From assembly GCA_963920525.1 (NCBI GenBank), contig OY986439.1:44112193-44176192 (forward strand): DNA of 64,000 nt. The letters are read 5' to 3'. Shown one piece after another: positions 1 through 11,952 of the stretch; within the stretch, counting starts at the first letter, position 1; each line of letters begins with the position of its first letter. This DNA comes from Dichetophora obliterata (Eukaryota; Arthropoda; Insecta; Diptera; Sciomyzidae). Under the pieces are notes generated by a model that saw only the letters and a program-made list of their open reading frames with translations, was not told the origin of the DNA and ran no database searches. Both the position numbers and the translations under genes were made by a program.

Positions 1-660
1 ATTCGCAAACCTTGTTGAATTCGTCGCAAACTTCGACCCTCAACTAAAACAATTTTGAAATAAATTAAATTCAAAAAGTACATTTGTGTTAAGCGTATCT
101 TGAAAATTCTAAGTTTCAAGTAATTTTTGGGATGAAATATCCTCAAGTGAAAGCTCTACGGATGTAGAGTAATGCACAGTAATGCACATACTAAAACTTT
201 TTAATATACCTATCTTAAAAAAAAATTATTTATAATAGAAATAATATTAATAATAATAATTTAGTTATTGTTAACATTATTGCTGAAAAACTAATAAAAA
301 AAATCGTCTAAAATTGTTCTCAAAACTTTTTTTAACTTTTTCGTATCAACTTATGCTGACTTTAAGCTAGATTTTTTGTAATAACCACTTAATAAGACTC
401 ACAGAATGCAATTTTTTCATATTTATTTGTTGAGCAAAGTTGTTGGCCAGAATAATTGAAACAATTTTGCTAAACAAGCCAATGTGAAAATCCTAATGGC
501 CACCACGCGATTCCTGATGAAAAATCTTTTTTAGTTTTTTGTATACAAACTATAATCTGATAAACTATAATCTGATATATACGTTAGGTTAGAAATTTTG
601 TTCCTCCAAAAAAGTACATATTTTTGTAAGTTTTTTATATTATTCAACTAAAAAAAATAT
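1..660. other. AT-rich intergenic sequence
   Basis: No coding region, RNA gene or bounded repeat that I can support. The sequence is AT-rich with many short poly-A and poly-T runs. Confidence 0.5.
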
Positions 661-666
661 GTAAAC

Positions 667-1169
667 AGGGCCGAAAAAACAGAAAACAGAAAAAATCGAA
701 TTAAATTTGTATTATACGAGTATTTATTATACTTATAAAATTCAAACTTTCGTTCAAATTATTCAACTTTTGTCACCATTTTTCAACACTAAGTGCCATT
801 CATCATTTTTGTTGCTACTTTTTTTAATACAAAAATTAAAATTAGCTCTCAGCACTCGCACAATATAAAATTAAAACATATTTCCTTTAATGGATATGTT
901 AGTTTTTTTATAGAAGTTATTTCGGTCAAAAAAGAATTTTTTCTTCTGTTCGAAAAAAATCGATCAAAAAATAACTTTTATTTCTGATTGAAAAAAAATA
1001 TCGGTCAAAAAATAATTAGTATTTCTGATCGAAAAAAATTATGACTAAGTATTAACTTTTATTTCTGATTGAAAAAAATAACGACCAAGAAATAACTTTT
1101 ATTTCTGATCAAAAAATAACTGTTATTAAGTGATTGATTGATAGCGACAATAATTATTGGCGGTCACTA
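667..1169. repeat. possible diverged hAT MITE with internal tandem repeats
   Basis: The left edge reads CAGGGCCGAAAA and resembles the CAGGGACCGAAAA tip of the well-bounded hAT-type MITE at 39421-40054. The right edge near 1160-1169 reads GGCGGTCACT, a weak match to the expected CGGTCCCTG. Between about 920 and 1120 a unit of roughly 50 bp (fragments such as ATAACTTTTATTTCTGAT and GATCGAAAAAAAT) recurs three to four times and resembles the arms of that MITE. No clean 8-bp target duplication is visible, so the boundaries are tentative. Confidence 0.35.
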
Positions 1170-4138
1170 TTAAATATTGAGTTTTGAGCACAACTTTGTA
1201 TAAATGGACCCCAGTGTGCAGCGTGAAGTTTTAGTTGTCGGCACGAAAATCTTTAAAATCTTTGCAACGACCTTGATGCATTCAAAAACTAAACAGATTT
1301 TTCGTCGAATAACTAAACAAACCATCATTATACTTGTATGTTTTTTTATAGCAAAATTATTGCAAAACTCTTCAATTTTATTTGATGCTATGTAAATATG
1401 ACTCAGTTAATGATATAAAGTTATGTTTGTTACTTTATTTTTTGTGCGAAATATACATGCAAAGGTATATAATTGCATCGTTTTTATGTTAAATTTATTA
1501 AAAGTAATGTAAATGTGACATTGATGATATATTTAAATAACAGAATGAGAACTATTTTTGTTTTTATATTTTTTTTTTGTATATTTTTATTAATTTTTTA
1601 TAGTTGATTAAATTGTCACTTTTGGTTTTGTCATTAATTGAGTGTGCTTCATCAACGTGACGCCATTCTCTCCTCAACTATAGAAGATTTTTTTGTTTAT
1701 GTCTGTATTTTGATTGCTCTATGTCTTATTTGATGTCATCTATTTGCTGGAATATCATTTATTGGCATTGTTGCTTGATATCATTTGAAATTCGATTTAA
1801 GTGGCCTTGATCTGAAAATATTTTCATTTATAGTTGAAAAAATTTTGCAAGAAATTTGAATATCTTAAAACCATTGACGCAGTATTATTCGTATATAATA
1901 ATAATGTGTATGAACTTTTACTGTAACGAATTAAAAATAAAAGGATCAACTGACTGATGAAACAAACCTTTGACACCAATGTAACTCAAGGTTATTGAAG
2001 AAACAAAACTAAATTGCATTTCAGGCTAATGAGTTTCCTGCACACGAACTATTTGTGACATCAACTAAATCTAACAAAGTTTTTTGGAATTTTAATCTTT
2101 TAAAATTTGCACGAAATTGACCAAATCAGCGCAAAATTAATATGAAATCAAATGAAAAGTTGTCATCAAATTTTGGCTATGCTTGCAAAGCCAAAACATC
2201 TTTGAAGGCAAAAAAAAATGTTCTTTATTTTTGATTTAGATTATATTAAAACCACCGTTTATTAAGAACTCTCTCTGTTATTTTGTTCACGTCACCGTCA
2301 GTCACTGAGTACAAAATCGTGAGTCTGGTGGTGACAGATGAATGATGAATTTGTAAGTGTACAAGCCGTGACTAATTTTTTTTTGACATTTACTATTGTT
2401 TTTTATGCAACTTGCGTCAAACAATAGAAAGATGTTCCCATTAGATGTCATTTTTAACCAGCTTAACACATTTCTGACAAAAAAAAACTTTTATGACAAA
2501 CTTGGAAAAAATAAAACAAAAAAACGAGCGATAATTTTATTACCATATGGTGCAAGAATATTTTTTTAACACCATTAGTTAACGAAGCGTGGGTAAAAAT
2601 CAGTGTAAAAAAATAGGTAACAAAAAAAACTAATTTTCTAATTGTAAACTTCAAGTTGTTGACCTCCTCTTTAAGAGTATCAAAAATGTATCTTGGACTA
2701 GATAATCGTTTGGCTCTATTAAGCTTTGGCTGACATCCAAATTTTTATTAGATTTTGAAATTTGAAGAATTGATTTTTTTTCAATCTTTTAGAAAAATCT
2801 TCAATAATTGCTTTTTTATCGTTTTGTCCATACCGAACGGAACTGCTAAAATTTTTAATGAATGGAAATCATGTTTTTTTCTTTCAAACATTTGTTTTGT
2901 ATTTTCACATTTAATATGTTAGCTTGGTAAATTATTTTTTTTTTTATATAAGACATTTTTTCAATTCAACATGTGTGTATGTGCTACAACTTTGTGAATT
3001 GCTACAATTTAGAAAACTTTTAATTGAAAAGATATAAAAATAGATTTTCATTTTGATTACAAGTAATAAAAATCATATTTAAACACATGGCGCTTGAAAT
3101 ACGCCAGTTAATTGTTGAAGCAATTCTGGGATTTGAGCTGGAGAAAAATAAAATTGTTATTAAAAAGTTTATCTACCTTCATATGTACATTTGAAATAGA
3201 TTAATATTGAACAAGTCCTTCTTACATTAAAAATACATCATTTCTAATTGGCATTTAGAAAGAATTGAAATTCAGAAATTCCAGCTAACATTTAAAATAG
3301 ATCGAATAGATTCAAAATAGAATTGAAAGTTGGAAAAGATCAAGTGAAATTCTGAAAAGATCAGTTGAAACTGAGAATTAATCAATTGATATTGTATTGT
3401 TTTGTATTTTTATTCACAATTCTCCAGTAAATACAAAAATAACTTATGATTATGATTTACATTTATTTAAATGACAAAATTTTGAAAACGCTTAAGATAA
3501 GAATAAAGTTGTAAACTAACTGATATTCTACAATTATTAGAAATGACAAGGAATGAAGAAAATATGGTGGCTATTGGAAGTAAAATTAATAACTGTGATA
3601 AATAGCCATAATTATAAGTAAGGTTGAGAAAAACAGTTTGAGAAAGAAAGGTGGGGTCAAACAGTTGCAAAGACAAAACTGAAAGAAAGGAAAGAAATGC
3701 ATGTAAAGCAACCATAAATAAGAAAACAAAAGACAAGAAGAGAAGTTCGTTTGCAGTAGCTTTTATATATACAAGTGCATTAACGAGAGATTTCATTTCA
3801 GAAAAATCATAATTAAAAAGCCAAAATTTTACTTGTTTTAAAAATGTATGTTTATATTTCAGACATTTAAGGTGATATTAAAGCTGTTGCGATAGCTAGT
3901 TGTGCTGTAATATGGAACGTTAAGGTTATAAACTCATCGTAGACTAAAGTTACTAGTAGGAGGTATGCGGGTGTTAAGATTTTTAACGAAATTAATTTTT
4001 AAAGTTTTGAAATAAATACCGTATAGTCAAAATATTGAAGGACTTGAATAAAGAAAAAGAAGACGTTAATCACGCGAAATTTTGGTGTAGACTCAACACT
4101 AACACATACTTACCATAACGTGTTTGTTAATGTATTAG
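1170..4138. other. AT-rich intergenic sequence without recognisable genes
   Basis: About 3 kb of AT-rich sequence. Open frames here, the longest being 109 codons on the minus strand at 3467-3796, are hydrophobic and low in complexity, with no family resemblance that I recognise. No RNA gene or bounded mobile element was seen. Confidence 0.5.
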
Positions 4139-4143
4139 TTGAA

Positions 4144-5456
4144 CATTACCCAATAAACATATACCTTGGAGATCGACTTGACCTCAAGTTGAGCTTCAGT
4201 TCGTTTCTCCAATCTCCAGTTCTGGATATCAACTTCACCTCCACTTGAGATCCAAGCCATTCTCCAGGGTCTCCAATTTAGATAAGGCTGGATCTCCACT
4301 TGATCTCCACTTGATCTCTAAGGTCTTTCACTAACCGATCTCCAACCCAAAATGAAAAACGAAATAGTTTTTTAAGAGAAAGCTTAACCAATTATTTTTT
4401 TATTTCAATCAATGAAAATTGTTTTAAACCTAATATTACACATTTTCATAAAATTATTTAGAATAAATTATATTATTTTTAAAAACTAACTTGAAAAGTT
4501 TTGGTTGCATGCATTAATTATGTTCTTCAAGAGAAGACTTGTTTACATATTTTTATAAATTAATGAATTTGTTTTATTTGATTTTTTTGCTTATTCTAAA
4601 AATAATATAAAATTATGTTGATTTTATATGATTTTAAATACAAATTCTAAATGTTTAATAGTTTAAATTATACTTGATTTTGAATACAAATTCTAGTTGT
4701 TTGATAGTTTAAAATCGTTTATTGAGCTTTAGGTCAAAGTTAGAACAATTAATTAATTGTACTAACGAATCTTTCCAAAGAAACAACAACAACAACAACA
4801 AAGTTTTTTCGATATGAAAAGGAAAAAATCACTACCTTATTTTATTGCAAGTTCGGCCGTGCTAAAGGCTTCATCAGAAATCTTTGTGATACCAGTGCAA
4901 TATAAAATAATATAAAATAAATAAATGTATTCCAGTTCCACTTTTTCCTTCCGCTGAATGCAGCCATTGTTTATTTTCGGCTTTATTCCACAAACTTAAT
5001 ATTTTGCACTGAATTTTGAAACTTTAGCGAATTTTATCTTCTAAGCCATTCGAGGAAAAATAAAAATTAAATTTTTTCATTTTTAGACTAAGGAGTTCAA
5101 AATACGTTTAATAAAATAAGAAAAAAATTATTTACGCGTGGGCCGTAAATTGCACTAATGCCTAATTTGTTGCAGTTTCTACTTATTTTATTCACTTTAC
5201 TTTTATAATTTTGCTGCAAGAAACACACAAGAAACACAATAACAAAAAGAACCTAGTGTTGCCAGGTACAAAAATAAATTATTTTGTTGACACTTTAACA
5301 GTATTTGAACTTTAAACTACTGCATCTCAAGCCAATTTCCAGCTCAACTCCAAGATGTTGGAGTTGACTTGGAGAAATGAGCTGGAGATCAAGTAGAGAT
5401 TGAAGACTTTTTTTCCAAGCTTGAAGAAAAATATTTTTTTTGCTTGTTGGGTATTG
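4144..5456. mobile_element. non-autonomous DNA element with terminal inverted repeats and TTGAA duplication
   Basis: The left end reads CATTACCCAATAAACA and the right end, on the opposite strand, reads CAATACCCAACAAGCA. TTGAA flanks both sides (4139-4143 and 5457-5461), which suggests a 5-bp target duplication. Subterminal regions are rich in GGAGATC, TTGGAG and CTTGATCTCCA motifs in both orientations, a fold-back-like arrangement. No transposase is encoded. An internal block at about 4390-4900 recurs in inverted orientation at about 31350-31720. The superfamily is not clear to me. Confidence 0.5.
4390..4900 (+). repeat. dispersed repeat shared in inverted orientation with 31350-31720
   Basis: The stretch around 4680-4740 (GAATACAAATTCTAGTTGTT, then TTTATTGAGCTTTAGGTCA) and around 4850-4890 (GGCTTCATCAGAAATCTTTG) has its reverse complement near 31360-31620 in the same relative order. 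It includes a short AAC microsatellite at about 4783-4800. This copy lies inside the 4144-5456 element. Confidence 0.6.
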
Positions 5457-5461
5457 TTGAA

Positions 5462-5719
5462 TGTCAAATTTCCACGCTAATTAAATGTACGGACATATAA
5501 AAGACAGCGAAATTTTTAAATTTTAACTCTCCAATTATGGTTGTGAACTTTGATGCATTGAACAAAGTTATCAGTTCAACAGCGTACTAACCAACGAAAA
5601 AAAGATTTCGCTACCTTTTCGCTGTCAAAAGCTTAATGCATTTCTTACGGAAGATTTCTTTTCGCTTAACACATTTTTGTAAAGTTAACAAAATTAAAAT
5701 TAAATTAAATATATTGCAT
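5462..5719. other. unassigned AT-rich sequence
   Basis: Nothing recognisable between the 4144-5456 element and the fold-back arm that follows. Confidence 0.4.
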
Positions 5720-6568
5720 TTTAAAATTCTGACTTCAGATTCGAAATCAGCGACCCCCTAACACTGTTAAATGATGTTTAAAACTATAAAAAAACATACT
5801 ATTAGGTGGCAACCCTATTATACAAAAATTACATAATTTTGAAGTTCTGACAACGGACTTTTACCTAGGATTCGCGCCAGCACCAAATTGGCAAAAATAA
5901 AAAATTAGGTGGCAACTCTATCCACCATACTGAATTTTAAAACTCTGACTTCAGATTCGAAATCAGCGACCCCCTAACACTGTTAAATGATGTCTAAAAC
6001 TCTTAAAAGTAAATTTTACTAGGTGGTAATACTGTGATAAAAATTTAGGTGGCAACCCTAAACTCCATCTTAAATTTTAAAGCTGTGATATTAGATTCGA
6101 AATCAAATCCATTGTCAGAATTTCAAAATTACAAGAATTCGCAAAAATACAAAAAAATCTAGGTGGCAACTCTATCCGCCATCTTGAATTTTAAATTTCG
6201 ACATCAATTCCGAAATCAGCTACCCCCTAAAACTGCCAACCACAAAGTCCACAGAGCCCTTAAAAGTCCTATTACGCTTAAGCTTTCTCTACACAAGCTC
6301 ATTGAATTTTTTGGATACTTGCTTTAAATTCAATTAATTGAATAGTTGTGAGCTTATGAGCTTTTGCCGATCGTTTCAAGCTTTTCAACTTTCTGCCCGA
6401 AAAAGTAAGTCTCAAGAAGTGAAGCCTACGAGAAAGCTTGGATATGACTTGTGTCTGTTTGGTATTTTTGCAAGCTGGCTAAAGCTTGATTTTTCAAGTT
6501 TGGATACCTACTTGAATTCTAGTACTTGAAAAGGCTTGAACTTCAAGTAGGCTTGTGCAATTTTCTGA
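5720..6568. repeat. partial fold-back element (single right arm)
   Basis: This segment matches the right arm of the complete fold-back element at 45943-48517. Shared motifs are TTCGAAATCAGCGACCCC, AGGTGGCAACCCTA and the tip GGCTTGTGCA-TTTTCTGA at 6550-6568, followed by CTTGAA/CAAGCTT-rich subterminal sequence. No matching left arm is found upstream, so this is a truncated copy. It directly abuts the LINE fragment beginning at about 6569. Confidence 0.7.
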
Positions 6569-7741
6569 TGCGTACTGCGACCCAAATGAGATCTGTTATA
6601 CCTCCTTCTCAAGGCTCCGCTGGGTTGGCGGATTGCTGAATTTCCTCGAGACCTAGTTCTTTTAGGTTCAAGGGATGAAATTTGCTCTAGACTCAGCTCA
6701 TAGTTCCCATTGCTAGTTTACGTCTGCGAACCACAGCGTCGCAGTTTGTAAGTAGGTGCATTAGAGTCTCCTCTGCTTCTTCACAGAAACGGCAATTACT
6801 ATTAAACGATGCCCAATTTCGTCAAGTGATATTTAAGTTTGCAGTGTCCTGTAAGGAATCCCGTTTGAATTCTTAGATTTGGTTTGCCTAAGCTTATGCA
6901 CAATTTTGCTCTCCGAATATTAAAATGTCTGAGGAGCAATTTGGATTGTCTTAGCTTTGGGAAGCTTCTCCAAAGGTTTGAACGTTCTTGTCTCTCCTCC
7001 CTTCTTAGTTCTCTTTTAAAGAATGTGTGCCCAATCCGCAGAATGGTTCTGGTTCTATAAATTTTGTGGCGGCATCCTGTCACGCTAAACAATCAGCTTC
7101 TTTGTTACCTTGTATTTCTTTGTGTCCTGGGACTCAGAGTATAGTAACGGTGTTATTCTTGCCTAGTTTATTGAGTTTTTTTAGGCATTCCCGATAATAT
7201 CTCACAGAAAACAAGTGCTTTAATTTCTGCTTGGCTGTCCGACATCACAATTATATCCTGACCTTTGCATTTCCAGTACAGGTTGAATTGAGCACACAGC
7301 TGTATTGCTGGGATTTTCACTTGGAAGAAACTGGGTTTTGTCCCTATAAGTTCAAAGTGCTTGGTTCTTGGTTCGTACACCCTTGCGCCTATACCTTCCA
7401 ATGTTTTGGAGCCATCCGTACACCGCGATATACTGTGTGGTCTCCTGACTTGCAATATTATTTAGCTTTCCCACTTTTTCTTGGTACTAATATTTATTTC
7501 AAAGTGTTTTTCGAAGTTGTACCTTTTTACTATATAGTCTCTTGTTAGATCGATGTAAGGTATGTGCTTTGCAATATCTTCCTTCTCTCTAATGCTTATA
7601 ATTTTGCCTAAACCTCTCCCCTCTTTAGCGATGCATAGCAGAGTTCACTTTGCTACTCCCTCTATGAAGAGGTGGAAGGGAAAGGTGTTAGGTCAAGAAT
7701 TATTTCTAGTGCTGCTGTAGGGCAGGTCCTTATGGCATGGA
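6569..7741 (-). pseudogene. 5'-truncated LINE: RNase H and C-terminal end, degenerate
   Basis: The minus strand reads through the end of a LINE polyprotein in several frames. Near 7740-7550 is the stretch following the reverse transcriptase (TAALEIILDLTPFPFHLFI). At 7455-7168 is an RNase H domain with TDGSK and MSDSQA, where the usual catalytic Glu of the AE-I-AI motif is replaced (KIPAI). At 7092-6690 is the C-terminal segment with TGHCKLKYHLTKLGI followed by a CRFC...HLL..C zinc-binding tail. Stops and frameshifts interrupt it. The endonuclease and most of the reverse transcriptase are missing, as expected for a 5'-truncated insertion. An RNase H-bearing clade such as I, R1 or LOA is likely; the clade is not resolved. 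It is not the same element as the LINE at 10.1-28.4 kb, which shows no RNase H. Confidence 0.75.
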
Positions 7742-9395
7742 TAGATAAAAAAATAATGCAAGAAATGCATAACTGCGCTGATGTAAAATTAACATTTTTC
7801 AAACAGACTTTCTAAATATTAAATGATTTTTTCTGAATTACAACTGGAAATGGTATCATCTAGACTAAAATTTTCTAGCAAAAATTGTTTATTAATTATG
7901 CTTGCGCAATTGATTTTTGTGATATCATTAGTTTACCTACCATCATAATCTTTTAAAAACACATTTAAAGTAGTGTATTGAAATGCGCCAATCAAATAAT
8001 GAAAGCATCAAAAGTATTTTGTAGCTTAGGACTCATATTTATCACATTTTAAGAGATTCTTTGCTGATGGATCGGAAAATACCAAACCCATTTTCACTCT
8101 TCGATTCTATAAAACTGACCATTACATAAATTAATATTTTATTTTTAGAGCATTAATGTGACTCCATATTTCTTTTAGAAACTTAAAATTTCAATTATAC
8201 AATTTATGATTTTAATTGATATTAAGGCTGTATATAACTTTTTAGAACCTCCACTTTTTTATAGTAGCTTTCAATCTTAAAACTCACTCAAAATTGTGGT
8301 AATTTATTATAATGTTGTGAATTGATTCGTCATAAAATATAAAAATTCATCAGCACATAAAATGGGCTGTATTTTTAAAGCGTAATGAAAAACAAATTGT
8401 ATTTTTAAAGCGTAATGAAACTCATATCGGTTTTATGTGGTCACAAAAAAATTGATTTTATCTCTTGCATAATTGGTATTTTTTAATTTCCGGCAGCCAA
8501 CATGTGCTAAGTTGTCACAGAATATTAAATTAGGCCAAATTTAATAAAATTTTTCGGTTTAAGATGCTTTCACATGATAATCTACCAGATAAATTGGCAC
8601 TTTTTGCACAAGACTATTTTGCTGCACTTACTTGGACAATACAAAAATAACAAAAACAATAAATTTGTCGTTGTTTTATTTTTGTGTCAGTGATCCCGGA
8701 AATTGTCATTTATTTATGTACACATAGAATGGGACAAACAAATAGAAGAGGAGAACAAAACAAATATTACGGCTACACAATAACAGGTGGCTGCAGTTTT
8801 CAGAAAATAAAATTTCTTTTATTCACTTTTCATACGACAAAAATATCGATTCTTAGATGCTTAAAAAAAGATATTTTGCAAGAAGGTTAACTTGTGTTTT
8901 CACATTTAACTCATGCAAATAGAGTCATGAGAGTTCTGGATTGGCTCTATCTTTCGAGGTATTTGTGAAATTGTAAGAGTATTAGACTTAAAGCTATATA
9001 CTGCAGTTAATAATTTTTGCACCTAAACACAAGTAATCAATTAATTTAGTAGCAATCAAACCAAAAAATTTAAGCTATCTGTCACTAAAGTCCATCTCTA
9101 TCCAACTAGTTCTTACTGCGTTAAGAATTTAATGAAAATTGAAACAGGGCAGAAATAAAAAGACAAACCTAAGAAGGAGGTTCAAATATAAGCTAATTTA
9201 TCTTATTTAAGATTTATTACTTAAATTTTGACATTTTTTTGAAAATTGTAAATTTACTTAAACCACTCAAATTTCATATTTTATGGCTCAGTACTGAATT
9301 ATTAAAGTTATTAAGTTATCATTAAAATTAAATCATTTTTGTACACGGTGTAAAATCATGGACTAAATTATAAGCTTTTTAGATTACATATAGGA
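7742..9395. other. AT-rich sequence with a 33-bp tandem duplication
   Basis: No gene recognised. Near 8367-8421 a segment containing TTGTATTTTTAAAGCGTAATG is present twice in tandem. The rest is AT-rich. Confidence 0.45.
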
Positions 9396-9532
9396 CAACA
9401 CCAAAAAAAAGCTTACTTTTTAATCCAAGGAAAAGTTTAAAATTTTTCTATCCAAAAAAGATTAGTTTTCAATCCGCAAAAAGTTTAAAAAAGCAATGTA
9501 AATATCAACTTAAAATAAAAAACTTTTCTGAC

Positions 9533-9600
9533 CAGTTCATGATTTGAACACACGTCCTTTGTTGTGCTGGTCCAACACCTTATCTACTCACTCTTCTATC
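9533..9600 (-). repeat. tRNA-like sequence (SINE head or tRNA pseudogene), copy 1
   Basis: On the minus strand this reads GATAAGGTGTTGGACCAGCA, then GTGTTCAAATCATGAACTGG. That gives a degenerate A box and a B box (GTTCAAATC) at tRNA-like spacing, resembling tRNA-Arg. The anticodon stem does not pair well, so it is unlikely to be a working tRNA. A related copy lies at about 9727-9808. Confidence 0.45.
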
Positions 9601-9639
9601 TCAGTTGTTAAGAAAGTTACGCTTATTTTGCATCATAAA

Positions 9640-9720
9640 AAATGCAAGTAAGCTTGCAGTAAGTATGCAAGCGAGTAGAAACGTGGGTTCGAGACCCAGC
9701 TAAATTAAAGTAAAATAAAA
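9640..9720 (+). repeat. short dispersed repeat with B-box-like motif, also at 28441-28490
   Basis: The segment around GAAACGTGGGTTCGAGACCC followed by AGCTAAAT is repeated to the right of the LINE at about 28441-28490 in the same orientation. GGTTCGAGACC fits a pol III B box. Neighbouring AT-rich sequence with TGGATTAAAA or TTTTAATCCA motifs is also similar on the two sides, so the LINE may sit inside or between copies of one repeat family. Confidence 0.4.
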
Positions 9721-9726
9721 AAATGT

Positions 9727-9808
9727 TCTGACCAGTTCGTGATTTGAACACTCGCCCTCTGATGTGCTGGTCCAATACCTTATCCATTCGTCTAACCCAG
9801 TTGTTAAC
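9727..9808 (-). repeat. tRNA-like sequence (SINE head or tRNA pseudogene), copy 2
   Basis: The minus strand reads GGTTAGACGAATGGATAAGG (A box region), then TTGGACCAGCA, then GTGTTCAAATCACGAACTGG (B box and acceptor-like end). The layout is closest to tRNA-Arg. The anticodon stem is poorly paired, which argues for a SINE head or pseudogene. Confidence 0.5.
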
Positions 9809-10117
9809 ATAAAGGGTATTCCCTTATCGCCTAGGAAACTGCTTAAAACTAGTAAACTGCTTAATTTGAAACAAATTGGGAATTTCAGAAATATTTTGTA
9901 TAGAAGTTTTTTTACTATGTTTAAGCTACAATTTCAGTGCTTAAACCATGTTAACAAGTTTGCTTAAACTTTTAGCTGTCAAACAGTAAAAACTTTAATG
10001 GTAGCATTTTTGAAATATTTGACTAATTCATTCTTTTTGTTTTGTTTCAGCATGATAAATGTTGAAGTTATGTAAATTTACATTTTTTTATTCCAGCTGT
10101 TTTTGACATATGCATGG
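9809..10117. other. unassigned sequence left of the LINE
   Basis: About 300 bp without a recognised gene. The 5' end of the LINE could begin anywhere between here and about 10170. Confidence 0.4.
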
Positions 10118-10167
10118 CAAATCTAAACGCGTAAAATCTAAACGCGTAAATTAAAATCTAAACGCGT
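10118..10167. repeat. short tandem repeat (AAATCTAAACGCGT, three copies)
   Basis: The unit AAATCTAAACGCGT occurs three times with slightly different spacers, just before the first LINE-like coding sequence. Confidence 0.7.
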
Positions 10168-10377
10168 CTCGTTTAACCTTAACCCTGAATCTGACTCCCT
10201 CTACATTAAAAATACACCTAAAATTCATAGTACATCCTATCCTAATTTCGTGCACTCTCATACTCTAAGCCCATCTCCATCTGATCCAATTATAATTGAG
10301 CCCTCGAACCAACCTGTCAGTCCGAAGTCATTCCTAGACCCTCTACTACCACCAAGAGTCAAATAAACGTCAAATAA

Positions 10378-10707
10378 ACTGAGAGTAGATATGCCCTTTC
10401 TCGCCTTAGAGAGAACAGTGTATTTAATAACGTTCGCCTGTATCTCGCCTACATGCACAAAGCCCTTGATTCAACATGAATTGAAGGCAAGACTAAAACT
10501 AATCTTAAAGTTTTAATTCAGCAAGAAGGTCTGCCTACCGATGTTGATGACTTGCTTAACTTATTTATTCGTTTTCACGACCAACTCGGCGTGACGATCG
10601 ATCAAGTCAAGGCGGATCTTGATACCTATGGTGCTCACGTCAGGACTAAACATATCTCCCTTCTTCAAAAATCGCGTAAAGACCAACAACAATATTATCG
10701 TCCCTAA
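10378..10707 (+). pseudogene. LINE ORF1 C-terminal remnant
   Basis: Frame +1 encodes a basic, polar segment with EGLPTDVDDLLNLFIRFHDQ and a Lys/Arg-rich end, terminating with TAA at 10705-10707. It overlaps the start of ORF2, as is common for ORF1 and ORF2 of LINEs. The frame is broken by TGA at 10477-10479 and preceded by TAA at 10375-10377, so it is not functional. No nucleic-acid-binding motif is visible in the surviving part; assignment to ORF1 rests on position. Confidence 0.5.
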
Positions 10708-11952
10708 CTCCCATTTCTTAAATATATTTTACCATAACTGCGGCGGCATGAGAAGCAAATTAAATAAACTTTATGTTGACGCCAAATCATGTCACTTCAA
10801 TGTTCTAGTATTCACTGAGACATGGTTAAATGATACCTTCAATAATGAAGAAATTCTTGACAGTAATTGGACTGTCTTCAGAAACGATCGGGATTACTCC
10901 TCTACTGGTCTTTCTAGAGGAGGTGGCGTTCTCGTAGCAACTCAAAATTCTCTTTCAAGTGAGCTAATAGATACGCATACCCATAAACTTTTTGATCACC
11001 TGATAATTAAAGTCTGTTCAGGAAATAGTCTTTTTATGTACATAGGTGTCGTTTACATTCCTTCCGGCTCAAGTGAAACAACATACAACGAGCTATGTGA
11101 AACACTGTCCTCCTTTACATTCACTCTTAAAGAGGAAGATAAGGTTGTTATTCTTGGTGACTTCAACCGGCCAAATATCTCTTTTGTCGTTGATGAAAAT
11201 GACAAGTATCTTCTTCCTGTTAACCTTTCTAATGCCATAGATTTCTCATTATTTAGTACATTTTATGGCAACGATCTGCAGCAAGTTTCTTCTGAACAAA
11301 ATAAAAATGGCAGATTGTTGGACCTTATCTTTACAAACTCGTACGATGAAGTGAAGGTTAGTCCATGCACTAAAGCAGAAAATTTATTTACTAACACTGT
11401 TCACCATACAGCTTTAACAGTTGCTTTCTCTGCTAACGACCTTATTTTTACCCAGTCTTATAATAACTCTATTGCATACGATTACCTCAACGCCGATTAC
11501 GAAAGTATTAAATGTTATCTAAATGCTCTAAACTGGAATAATATTCTATCCAACATAGATTTAGACAGCGCTGTCTCAAGATTTTATCAGCACATTTTTA
11601 CTGCTATCGAAAATTATGTGCCAAAAATAAAGAAAAAGAATAAGAATAAGCTTTCGGAGCCATGGCTAGACAAAGATCTCAGATTTTTGAGAAATCAAAG
11701 AAATAAAATTTACAAACTTCTCAAAACCACCGATAATGTAAGCGATGAACTGAAGCTAAGCTATGACGAGCTATCTAAAGAGTTCTCTATCAAGTCAGAA
11801 GAAGCGTATAAGTTGTACACTAACCTTATCGGCGAGAAAATTGTCGAAGATCCACAAAAATTTTTTGACTTCGTTAACATGAAGCGAAAATCTAGCGGCT
11901 ATCCATCTTCTATGTTTAAAGGTGATGTCAATTCCTCCAACCCTCATGAAAT
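10619..11952 (+). pseudogene. LINE ORF2, 5' part: apurinic-type endonuclease and linker
   Basis: Residues 1-444 belong to ORF2; the frame then runs into the inserted LTR and ends artificially at 12145. The endonuclease/exonuclease/phosphatase fold is recognisable from YHNCGGMRSK (about 38-47), the catalytic Glu in FTETWL (E67), the glycine-rich SRGGGVLVA (99-107) and GDFN (180-183). The C-terminal motif that is normally Ser-Asp-His reads VHH (261-263), so a catalytic Asp appears lost. A basic stretch (KIKKKNKNK) and a coil-rich linker follow. The product would nick target DNA for target-primed reverse transcription. The first Met is used as the start; the true start may be nearer residue 35. 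Confidence 0.85.
11949..11952. repeat. target-site duplication AAAT, left
   Basis: AAAT immediately precedes the 5' LTR and recurs immediately after the 3' LTR at 26304-26307. It is a 4-bp duplication typical of Ty3/gypsy integrases. Confidence 0.9.

Noticed and set aside
1204..1395. 63-codon plus-strand ORF
   Set aside because: Short, AT-driven and without homologous pattern.
3467..3796. 109-codon minus-strand ORF
   Set aside because: Hydrophobic, low-complexity translation of AT-rich DNA with no family pattern and no supporting context.
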